DNA of 35,616 bases. Origin: Chara braunii (taxonomy: Eukaryota > Streptophyta > Charophyceae > Charales > Characeae). Position 1 is the first letter of the stretch, and each line of letters opens with the position of its first letter. Position numbers and translations under genes: made by a program. Positions 21,971 to 32,220 of this stretch are shown piece after piece. Below the pieces are notes generated by a model. That model searched no databases and was not told the origin of the DNA. It saw nothing but the letters and a program-made list of their open reading frames with translations. The stretch is taken from contig BFEA01000245.1 of assembly GCA_003427395.1 (NCBI GenBank), forward strand, positions 893,093 to 928,708, in the 5' to 3' direction.

Positions 21971-22639
21971 AACATTGCCTTTTCGTTTCTGTAGCTTGTT
22001 GTAGTTTTCCTTTGTCCAGGGCGGGGGTGTCTAGCTCGAATGCGCTCTTCGCTATGTTGTCCAGCCGCAAACATGCTCCTCGGTGCTCAGCGCCATGCGA
22101 AATCGGTGTTCTTGGAGAGGTTCTTCGTCTTATAGGTTGTTCCATTATTTTAGATTATCCTTCCGTCGGACTCGTGTTGGGATACGTGTATTCATTTCTC
22201 GTTTTCTCTTTCTTCTGTTTTACAGGGCTAGGGTCATCTCGCAAACAGAGGTTCTTGAGATATCCGCGCATAAATTGCAGAAAGTCCCCGGGTCGACAAC
22301 GCAAGGATATATTAAAGGCATCAGGGGTTGATGTCTAGATTGGAAAGAAAGAGCATGCCATAGCCATTGAGTAGTGTATTTCCCTCTTGCCCCTGAAGAA
22401 GAGGACGTATCCACCATTTGTGACTAGAGGTCACACCATGTATGAGAAATACTTTGCAATCCGTCGTGCTATGAAGAACAATCCTTAGGGCCCCATTTCT
22501 TACTGTCCCGCCTATGCGTTGTGCGTTGCCCGGTGTTGTGCAGTGTGCATCACAACACGTGGAGCACGCGGGGAAAACTTTGCTCCAGCAACTGCACCTC
22601 AACGTTGACGGGTTCTGGACAACATTATGTGAGGCTCGA

Positions 22640-23219
22640 TGCCGCCTCTCACAGTTCTCTTTGCCCTCGCCGATAATCACTTGCGCATTGCAGCGAAAGA
22701 TCTCCTCACTCTTTTGCATATCGAGGGCAAGGTGAATGATGAAGTGGTTAATTTCTACATGGCGCTTTGGGGGTCGACCACATGTGCGACACGCGATATG
22801 TCGTCAAACCTTCGTGTCTTCAACTTTGATTCGCTCTTCTTCGGTAAGCTGCAACTTGAAGGACACAATTGGGTGAAAAGGTGGGCAAAAATGTAGATCT
22901 ACTTAAGTACGATATTATATGTGTGCCTGTCCACAAAGATAATGATCATTGGATTCTTCTCTCCGTTAACTTAAGAGACAATGTCTTGGAAGTTTTCGAT
23001 TTTTTTCATCTCGTTATAGCTGATAGGGATTTTTACCTTAGCCTTTTTTATTTGATTGTACATTATTTAGAACAGGAAACATTACATAGTCGGTCAGATA
23101 GGAGTTGGAAGTAGATGACGGCATATGTTGTGGTGGAAGGAGTTTCCAGACACGTGGATGGAGCAAGTTGCGGGTGTTCATGTTGATGTTAGTGACGTTG
23201 TTACAACGTGGTGATTGAC
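22640..23219 (+). pseudogene. C48 (Ulp1-type) cysteine protease domain, broken
   Basis: The frame reads DLLTLLHIEGKVNDEVVNFY (the usual W-L-N-D-E-V-I-N-F-Y block) and RVFNFDSLFFGKL, then RWAK. A one-base shift in an A run near 22890 leads to NVDLLKYDIICVPVHKDNDHW (His at the HW pair, shortened here), ILLSVNLRDNVLEVFDF (Asp) and YLEQETLHSRSDRSWK. After a TAG at 23112-23114 the same frame reads RHVDGASCG, with Cys at 23169-23171. A missing base then moves the frame to VFMLMLVTLLQRGD. C48 proteases of this type cleave SUMO-like proteins in host genes and are also carried by several plant DNA transposons. The Gln expected before the Cys block is not seen; His stands near its place. Frameshifts and the stop make it non-functional. 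An acceptor-like TTCTGTTTTACAG lies at about 22213-22225. Confidence 0.82.
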
Positions 23220-24069
23220 CACCTTTCACGTTCTCTCATACAAATATATCGCTTATTCGACGAAAGTTAGCAACTTGTATACTAGAAGGTCGTTGTCTTT
23301 GATGGTGATGTAGTGCTCCCAAACTTTCTTTTGATAGTCTTCTGTGCATTAATGATTTGTGATACATGACATTATTCAACTGTTATTTTGACAACAATCT
23401 TGGTTTCTTTAATTATTACGAGTTTAAGTTTTCTTTGACATGCTCACTACCTCGTTTACGTCATGTGCAGACTTCGTGATCTCTGTCATATGTCTGTCGT
23501 TTTTCATGCACCGGAACTTGTTTGCATTGAATTTCATATTTCAAATATTTATGCACGACAATCTAAAGTGCACATATGATTGACATCAGATAATATCCGA
23601 ACTTGTTGCGTTATACGAGAAAGTGGTGTATGAATGCAAGTCAAAACTCGACAAGTATATGAGTTTGCGGTTCTTAATGTAAAGATCACTAACTTAACGA
23701 CTCTTCCGTGTATATCTATTCAGATGTCTTGTGACTGCCTGCATTATATGTAACCAACAACTTTACATTCATAACCTTAAATTTTGGGGGTCGCAAGTTG
23801 AAGTGAGGGTTTCATCGAAAATATGCAACATTCAAAGTTCTTGTGTAATATGACGGGTATTGTTGCAGAAAAGGATGTATGCCAAAATTAAGTGGTCGTT
23901 AGAAAATGAAAACGTTTCTTGTCTAAATAATAGTCATCCACACCCAACACATGTCTAACTATCAATATTGTCGATAAACATATTTCAATTATACTTTGAC
24001 TAGTACTCTTAACTGTTATAGTGTTTAAAGATGATGGCACAAAATAAAACTTTATATATCCAACAAGGA
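23220..24069. other. AT-rich DNA without recognised gene
   Basis: Stops are frequent in all frames. I see no RNA gene or clear repeat before the satellite that starts at 24070. Confidence 0.6.
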
Positions 24070-24790
24070 TACAATGACACATTGCTCATCACAATTATCA
24101 ACAAGTCTAGATCTCAGCACACATCCAAACAATTGTCACGGGCGAGAGGATGAACTTGTCTTTTATTACAACTCTAAACAAGTTTGGATCTCAACAAGGA
24201 TACAATCATGACACCTGACTCATCACAATTGTGAGCAAGTATGAATCTCAGCACACTTCCACATCTCGGGCCAGAGAATCGGCGTTACTATCATTACACT
24301 TCTAAAGAAGTCAGAATCTCATCAAACATCCAAACAACCGTCTCGGGCAAGAGGATGGGTATGTCTGTCCAACTTAGGAATATTAACCTAAAGAAATAAA
24401 ATATCCAATAAGTTCACAATGATGACACATTTCCATCACAATTATACACAAGTATGGATCTCAACACACTTCCACATCTCGGGCGAGAGGATGTGCGGGC
24501 CTATCATTACACTTCTAAACAACTACGGATCTCATCAGACATCCAAACAACTGTCTCGAACTACAAGATGGACATGCCTGTGCTGCGTAGGAAGAAATAT
24601 AACCAACAAGCCTTATGATAGAATTATGACACCTGACTCATCACAATTATAAACAAGTATGGATCTCAACACACTTCCGCATCTCAGGCGAGTAGATGAG
24701 CGTGTTACAATTACACTTCTAAATAAGTCCGGATCTCATCAAACATCCAAAAAATTATATCGAGGGAGAGGATTGGCAGACCTACGTTGC
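24070..24790. repeat. tandem repeat, period about 205-215 bp
   Basis: CATCACAATTRT.AACAAGTATGG followed by ATCTCAACACACTTCCACATC and GGCGAGAGGATG recurs, with units starting at 24209, 24423 and 24628 and a partial one near 24070. Within each unit a half-unit (CATTACACTTCTAAA.AA, ATCTCATCAAACATCCAAA) echoes the first half, so the basic step may be near 100 bp. Confidence 0.88.
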
Positions 24791-25403
24791 TTAAGCTGCA
24801 ACCAAAAGTGAATTTGTTAGAAAAAGGACACAATATAATGTCCTATTTTAACGAATAACATGTTACGTCATATGTCTTGTCAGTCCGCCCAATAGGTGAG
24901 CAAGTATAATATTTGAAAATGACTGTTCGGACGAGAATTTGAAAGGGAACACATTCTTTTTTAACTTAGTGAATTGCGACGATTCTAAAGGAACGACAGG
25001 GTGGCGGATTTTGTCCGCGGTTTAGGGTTGATTTCTGGAATATGGTTGGTTAAGCAATTTTTGAAGTTAACTTAATCGTGGAGGATATTTTTCGACTTTT
25101 CAACAATTTATTTTTGTTTGTGTTTACATGTCACGTCTTATGTAGGGAGTGCAACATGAGTAAGGAACGATTGACATGATTATTCGTATCCCATTCGCCC
25201 TTGCAAATGTGGATTGCGTGGTGCGGGCGACGATACATAAATTATCGGGCCCATGACAACAAAGTTTAAAAACGACCCATGGATGAGTGTCGTCCCCTTC
25301 TTGGACAAACCTCTTCATGCCTGGTCTGAGACAGAAGAGCAATTCTAGAAAGGAAATGTCCATGGCATATGGAGTACAAGTTTGCTTCCAAGATGGACTG
25401 AGG
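24791..25403. other. mostly non-coding; possible upstream coding scraps of family X
   Basis: 24791-25100 is AT-rich with no gene seen. Plus-strand words such as DPWMSVVPFLDKPLHAWSET near 25275-25340 read like protein and lie just upstream of the family X copy, but stops separate them. Confidence 0.35.
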
Positions 25404-26107
25404 GAGCCTAATTAAAGTACCTCATTATGCCATCGACATCCGACAACTTCCGTCCCTGGGTGCCGCACTCAGAGAGCAAGAGAATAAACGGTTTTACCTT
25501 CGCTTAGAGAACGTCACGAGATCACCTTGCGTGTGGTCTGTGGACTTGAAACAAGAGTTGTTGGACTGTGCGTCCTACAATCCGTTTTTGGAAATATATC
25601 CACTGCGTATTGCTGGAACACGACCACAAGATGTGTCATACTGTTGCGTATGGTTGTCTTTGGCTGGTTCTGACCTCTGCAGAGTGTTGTGTGTTGCATG
25701 TTCGAACCGAAAGCGAACTTTGGTAGACGTTGTAGTGCTTGTTTCTTGCAACGAGCTTAGAATCAATGGTCGCAATATGGGCAATCTGCGTCTTCTCTAC
25801 GAGATCTCTACGAGAACGGACAGTCCGATTTGGAGATTGTCGGTCAAATTCATGAGGCTGACAAGTGGCATGAGGTAGAGCAAGTGGCATGTTGCATGTG
25901 TGACGCCATCGGTAAGTCCTTGGCAGGTGTTGGTAGGTTTGTAAGGATGAAATACATTTCGTTGTTTTCGAACGTGGCGACGAAGGGACAACCACAAATT
26001 GTCAATGAATGCCTTATAGGGGTTTGGTTCTCATGGGACGTGGGGACGCTTGTAGATATTTTTGTAAATGATAGCGTTTTTGAAAGTTTATATTACGGCG
26101 GCTCCTA
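25404..26107 (+). pseudogene. family X, copy 3 (right arm)
   Basis: An open frame runs from about 25404 (PHYAIDIRQLPSLGAALREQ, then PCVWSVDLKQELLDCASYNP) to 25878. The family sense then moves to a neighbouring frame: FEPKANFGRRCSACFLQRA, a TAG, NQWSQYGQSASSLRDLYENG, SDLEIVGQIHEADKWHEV, EQVACCMCDAIGKS and VRMKYISLFSNVATKGQP. It ends in VGTLVDIFVNDSVFES at a stop near 26106. It matches the minus-strand copy at 8173-8791 over most of its 3' part. The length upstream of the shared part suggests the original protein exceeded 230 residues. No known domain is recognised. The closely spaced cysteines could bind metal, which is inference. It is broken by a stop and a frame change. Confidence 0.65.
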
Positions 26108-26324
26108 GCATTTAATTTAGATTTAGTTCAATTTTGATTTGGCTAGTAGCATTTAATTTAGACGTAGTTCGATCTTGCGTTTACAATTTCTCGCACGTGT
26201 GCACACAATTTTCAACTTTAAATAAAGTTCATGCGATACTTTCATATTATTTTCACAATCCGAACCTCGTTCTGTGATTCTCTCAATTTATTAAATATTT
26301 TTTTTTTCATGATTACGATATTTC

Positions 26325-26783
26325 TCGAAGTGCGACGGAATCCATAGTATTCACTTGACTTTCAGGTTATGACAATGGCATGTTAGTTACGTCTTGTAAG
26401 ATACATAATTTGTCGAAGTGCGACGAAATCCATACTTAAACCATCTCGTTTACTGTGTGATTGCATTGACTCTTCGATTCACTTCCAATTTCTGCCAGTC
26501 ACAATGCCATGTAAAATACATCCGACTCAATGCTCAATGATATACTAAATTAATCGAAGTGTAATATGATGCAGAGGTCATTCACAACCTTCTCGTTCAA
26601 TGTCTCATTGGGTTCACCGTTCTCTTGAATTTCAATGTATGACAATGACGTGCGACTTACATCTTTTAAGTCACATAAGTTATCGAAGTGCGACGGAACC
26701 CATACTCAAACCATATCGTTTACCGTGTGATTTAATTGACTATTCGATTCACTTCAAATTTCTGCAAGTCACAACGCTATGAG
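26325..26783 (+). repeat. ~130-bp satellite, right array
   Basis: TCGAAGTGYGACGRAATCC-type marks lie at 26325, 26413, 26554 (diverged) and 26683. Between them lie CATCTCGTTTACTGTGTGAT and ATGACAATG, as in the left array at 6640-7620, but on the other strand. The array ends exactly where 18S-like sequence begins (26784). Confidence 0.85.
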
Positions 26784-27221
26784 TGTTCTCATTCCAATTA
26801 CCGGACTCGAAAGAGCCCAGTATTGTTATTTATTGTCATTACCTCCCCATATCAGGACTGGGTAATTTACGCGCCTGCTGCCTTCCTTGGATGTGGTAGC
26901 CATCTCTTAGGCTCCCTCTCTAGAATCGAACCCTAATTCTTCATCAACCGTTACCACCATGGTAGGCCTCTATCCTACCATCGAAAGTTGATAGGGCAGA
27001 AATTTGAAAGGAACATCACCGGCTCAAAGGCCATGCGATTCGACAAGTCACCATGATTCGCCGCACTAACGAGCAAACCCGGATCGACCTTTTATCCAAT
27101 AAATACATCCCTTCCAAAAGTCGGGATATGGTGCATGTATTAGCTTTAGAATTACCACGGTTATCTGAGTGGTAAGGAGACCACCAAATAAATGATAACT
27201 GATTTAATGAACCATTCGCAG
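26784..27221 (-). rRNA. 18S rRNA fragment, downstream block (interrupted pseudogene)
   Basis: On the minus strand the block starts CTGCGAATGGTTCATTAAAT and runs through GCTAATACATGCACC, TTTCTGCCCTATCAACTTTC, GGTAGGATAGAGGCCTACCA and GAATTAGGGTTCGATTC. It continues CACATCCAAGGAAGGCAGCA and GACAATAAATAACAATACTG to GGTAATTGGAATGAG. This is the standard 5' domain of eukaryotic 18S rRNA, from helix 6-7 to about nucleotide 520. Several conserved positions are changed (GATATGGGG for the usual GACACGGGG, TTGATGAAG for GTGACGGAG), so it is a decayed copy. It stops against the 130-bp satellite. The missing upstream part lies at 35053-35139, beyond the inserted LINE. Confidence 0.93.
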
Positions 27222-27893
27222 TTTTTTTTTTCCTCCCTTTTTTTTTTCCCCCCCATCTATTCTAGGGGGCGGCAGTCCCGTTTCTAATCACCGGTAAGCA
27301 GAAGGAGAAGAGTAATCGAAGGAAGCAGCAGAGGGAAGTGGGTATCCACCCAAGCAAAGTCGTCCTGGAAGGCTACGTCAACCCAGAGGAAAAGTCGAAC
27401 TCACACCCCTCTCAACTCTCTGTCCTTGCCAAAGCACCTTCGTCGGAAGGCATATTTGCACCCAGTCATGACTGTACCTGCAAGGAAGATGGGCGTGCTA
27501 GGCATCCCTTCACACCTCACACCCCCAGAGGAAGTACCGAGTCGTATAGATTATGATATAAACCTATGCTATCGCGCATCTAATCCACATTACTACCCAA
27601 CTCATCCACTAATTCACGATTATTACTGCAAATTGCACTCCCAAGCCTTACCTCCCACCCCCCTAGAAAGAACACCCCACTGCACAGAACCCAAACCACT
27701 CCATCCGCACTGCCACTATGACACCCATTTCCCAGCTTCCTAACTCCTAAAAATAACAAAGTCAACCCCCCTACTCTAAAGTGAGCAATCTAAACTTGAA
27801 AGTACGTTTCTAAGTATCTATTACACCCCCTTCTCCCCTAACCCCACATTCAATACAGTGCATCTAAGCTTACCATAGAAGAAGTGTGTCCTA
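27222..27893 (-). other. LINE 3' UTR and A-rich tail
   Basis: About 670 bases follow the ORF2 stop (27894-27896). The strand is G-rich in places (for example GGGGTTAGGGGAGAAGGGGG, CTAGGGGGGTGGGAGG), as is common in L1 3' UTRs. The last 35 or so bases are a G run followed by A-rich tail fused to the rRNA sequence. There are no open frames of note. Confidence 0.75.
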
Positions 27894-30800
27894 TTATGAC
27901 ATGGACAAAGCGGCATCCCATAAAAGTGCCCATTCACAATCCCCAATCTGATCCCCGACCCTTATTAGCATATGGTATGGTTTCCATGCTTTGGCGAAGA
28001 GCATCCAGCCACCAGTTTTCCTCCTTGCTGCATCGACAGTGATGGCCATCCTCAGGTTCCTCACCATCCAGACTCGCAAAGTGGAGAAAGACACAGGCAC
28101 CCCCTCTTGCTGCAATCGGGCCCGCATGGCCCAAACCGCGGCCCAAAAAGCTGCACACACCGTCTCTGCTGCATATGCCTCATGCAACGTCGCCACACCC
28201 CCTGCAAGTGGCTGACCCACCAAGACTGATGAGCGTCTAGTACCTGCTGCGGACAAGGGGACCTCACTACCCAAAGAGTCCCACCATTCCCAGAACATCC
28301 TCTGTGGAGGGCAATCCAACCATATATGGGGGAGGGACTCCTCATCAAGCCCTACAAAACTTATTTTTGTGGGAACTCCGTTCCACCAGCCGTTGATAAG
28401 AAGGCTGCGCCAGCTGAAGGCACAACCACAGACCACCCGCCTACTTCTGGTCTGGCAAAAGCGCAAGTAACCTGCAAGCCTTCCCCCAAGTGGACGCATC
28501 CCAGGCTTGCAAGGCTACCTGGTTAAGCCAACCTCTTTTCCTCCATCTTTCTTTCATTTCAACGTCCATATCCGTTGGCACGAGCAAAGTCTTGTATATT
28601 ACCTTCGTTTTTACTTGGTGCATTCAACAACTTTTCTTGAGGGAATTCGTAGCCAGCCATTCCCACACAGAAGGGTCCCAAGGAAGCTGCAGCGGTCTTA
28701 AAGACGATTTGTAGGGTTGAAAGCCTTTCCCCTTGCTCGTGGACTGATCCTTAAGCACCACCACCGATCTTATATTTTGCGCATGCACCCTGCCATCCTG
28801 TTCCGGACGACGAACAAGGGGTTCTCCCAGACCCCTCACCGACCCAACGTCTTCCCATGCCTCCGCCCCATACCACTCAGACCCCACCTTGTCCTTTAAG
28901 CGGAAACAAAGGATTGGGCGCTCCTGTTCTTCCAAAACTACCCACTCCCAACTTACCCATCCTTAGCAGCAAGGCACTCAAGCCAGTCTTGCGGGATTGT
29001 CTGCTTAATTACCTCAAGCCTCTCATTCTTCCTCGACTGATGATCCAACTGTCGCAACACCAGTTCCTCCACCTTCCACGTTCCCGCCTGCACATCCGAG
29101 ATATCAGCAATCTGATAGACCCCATGCACCAACCACTAACTCCCAAAGGCCCCTGGATGATTGCCATGGAAGAGCATTCCCCATGTGTGTTATAAAACGA
29201 TTTCCAAACAATGTCTGTTGAAGAATTTGCTCACATGTTCGTGGCCTAACCTGGCGCAGAGGGGTCACCCGCCATTTCTCTAAAACATGAGTCCATAACG
29301 CGCCACGATGCAGGCCATGTAGGAGTTGAGATGCAAAAGAGTCACCTCAACATTCGTTAGGTGGACGTTGATGGCATCCGCCATTTTCTGCAAGGTGGCT
29401 ACCTTCCAAGGTTCCTCATCATTCTCCAAAAGTAACCATGGTTCACATTTGCAATGCAATCACTTGGAGGTGGGGGTCCAACAGTCCCAGTCCCCCAACC
29501 GACCTAGGCTGTACCAGTTTTTCCCACCGTACCCTATAGATGAGATGTGGAACACAGGGGTCATCCTTCCACAATAATTTCCTGAGTGCTCTATTGTAGT
29601 TCCTCCAGGCCTTTTTAGATGGATCAGAAACTGCACCCGCATACCACAGAATCGATGATACTGCATCATTTGCAATGAGGACTTTCCCAAACACAACATG
29701 TGTTGCACGTTTCGCCCATGCTACCATTTGCGTCACTGCCGGGTGGAGAAGATCCTCCAACTGCTGACCCGTTGACAGAGCCGCCGGTAACAACACCCCT
29801 AGGTACATGAATTGTTCCTCCGGCGCCTGAGTTCTCATAACTTGAAAGATCCCTATGTGAGTAGTGTTAGAAGGGACAGCGACAGACTTCCCCCAGTTAA
29901 TCCTTGCACTGGCAAATTTGTCAAAAAGAGAGATTTCGCTACGAAGAGCAGAGAAACTCTGATACGTGGCCTGAGATACCGTTGTAGTATCATCAGCAAA
30001 TGCATTGGACTTAACATAACTGGCCCCAGGCAACTCGGAACCCTGAGTCAAGCCATTAGCCCGAATCATTTCATGTAAGTACTCCACATACAATATGTAC
30101 AAGGCCGGAGAAAGCGGACAACCCTGCCAAACAGATCGAGTAATTTTCGAAGGTGCAAAGAAAAAGTCATTGATCTGAATTCTAGCCACAGACATCTCCA
30201 ACACAGTTCTAACCGCTTGCTCAAAAACATCCCCCAACCCCCTACACCTCATCCCTTGAAGAAGAAAGGGTCACCTGATCCTATCATAGGCCTTTTCAAA
30301 ATCCAAAAAAAGTGTGACCAACGGAGGCTGGGAAGTTTGCGCTTTTTCCATGATCTGGCGAACAAGAAGGACATTCACCAGAATCTGCCTCTGGGGAACA
30401 AAGCTCGTCTGCATGGAATGAATGAGCCCAGACAATGCACCACTAATCCTGTTAGCCAGTACCTTTGCATACAGTTTATAAGGCGCAGACAACAGGGAGA
30501 TAGGCCTCCAGTTTTGGACATCCTCAACACTCCCTTTCTTGTACAGGAGGATAATGGTTGCTTGCCCAAACGAGGGTGGAGGATCCTCTTCCTTTGTAAA
30601 CAGGCGATTAAAAGCCTCACACGGCAATGGGAGGAGACTCTGTGCTGCCACCATCAAATATTCCACCGGCAGCCCATCAGGGCCCGGTGCCTTACCCTTG
30701 TGCATCCCTGCCAAGGCACTTGCTACTTCTTCTTGGGTTATGGGAGCATTCAAGGCAGCCCTTTGTCCCGGAGACAAAAGAGTGGAGCATTTAGACCATA

Positions 30801-32130
30801 TATCATCCATTGGGAGAGCACTCATGCTCTCTTGTGACCAGGCCTCATCTTCACGGTATAAGTTTTCATAAAAAAGTTCAACATACTTAAGAATGTCAAA
30901 GGTATTGTCCACCTTTGGCTGAAGGGGGTCGAAGGGGTGTTCCATGGACAAGATAAGGGGTGAGTGGCATCCCTTCTTTAGCTGAGCGAATAAAACCTTT
31001 GACATTCGTTCAATGTCCCTAATCCACTTGGCCTTGGAGCTCAAACCCCACAGCTCCGCATCCCGAGTCTTCCAACTCGCCCATTCAGAGTGCAATAAGA
31101 CTCATTCCGCCCACCAGTTGTCTTCTTGTCTTGGCGGTGGGTCCTCCCCCAACGCCTCCATCCGGAGAAGATACTCCTGACATGTCTGGTCATGTGCCTG
31201 CCTCGACACTTTTGCCCTATTCCTCATGATCGTAGCGAGTGTCTGAACCCCCAAATGGAGATGCTCAAGCAACGACCTCCGTTCAGGCCGCAATGGAAGC
31301 CAATGTTCTCAATATTGCATCACCAATTCTTTATTAAGTGCATCAGACAAACAACCAAACCGGGACCGCCATCGGTGGAGGCCTTTTTACAACCCGAGGA
31401 TGTAAGGCTAGTGAAACAGTAATAAGCCTGTGATCTGAGGTCGCTACCAATTGACACCCAAAATCCTGCAGGTTAGCTGAAAGGTCAGAGGAAGCCCATA
31501 CCATATCCAATCTACTTCGTAAGAGGGGGGATGTCCCAAACCAAGTAAAGCCCTTTTCATCCGGTCACCACCTTCGGAAAGCATCCACAAGAGTCATACC
31601 AACCATAAGGTCACATAATGCGTCAGCATCTGGTTTCGGATCCCCGGTATGACCGAGTCCCTCCTAGGGCGAATGACTATATTGAAGTCCCCAATCATGA
31701 GCATAGCATCCCTCAGCGGGATGCCAGCCGCAAAATCTCTCCAAAACCACTTTCGATCTGACACATCCACCGGAGCATAAACAGTAACTAGCAAAACATT
31801 TTTCCCCCCATCTTCTATATACACCCAAGCCCATCGTCCTAACGAGTCCCAAAAGAAATCTAGGACTTTCCTCGTGAAGAAGCGAGTCAAAATAATAGCC
31901 ACGCCCCTTTTGGTTCCCACAGCGTGAACCCACAATTGAAAAGAACCCCCAAACCTGAAATCCAGGAGACACATCCTATGTCCCCGCAATCTTGATTCAG
32001 AGATTTTGGTCTCTTGTAGACACATCACCGACAACTTAGCTCTATCCACTATCCGCCTCATCTCCCTGACCTTAGCCCTCAGCAACCGCAAGCCCAACCC
32101 CCGAACATTCATGGACCCAACTTTAAACAT
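27894..32130 (-). pseudogene. LINE ORF2: endonuclease, reverse transcriptase, C-terminal zinc-like motif
   Basis: Start at 32130: MFKVGSMNVRGLG, CLQETKIS (catalytic Glu), KRGVAIIL, VYAPVD and IGDFNIV. After a shift near 31620 comes ALCDLMVGMTLVDAF, and after a TGA near 31583, GFTWFGTS and ATSDHRLI; these are the EEP endonuclease motifs. Reverse transcriptase follows: GKAPGPDGLPVEYL, NWRPISLLSAPYKLYAKVLA, motif A FLDFEKAYDRIR, a TGA at 30271-30273 in place of an expected Trp, motif B WQGCPLSPALYILYVEYL and motif C FADD near 29985. The C-terminal block HIWLDCPPQRMFWEWW near 28310 matches the zf-RVT region, but the first Cys pair is not evident. In-frame TGA codons (30271, 31102) and several frameshifts (29.4-28.5 kb) show decay. 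No RNase H domain was seen. Confidence 0.9.
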
Positions 32131-32220
32131 AGAAGAAACAACCTAATTCTGATGACAGAGGTTTCTTGCGATCCTAATGGTACATCCAAAACAGACTTAG
32201 AGAATTACCCACTGGAGCGA

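Noticed and set aside
26736-26936. Open frame overlapping the 18S fragment
   Set aside because: It is antisense to conserved rRNA sequence.
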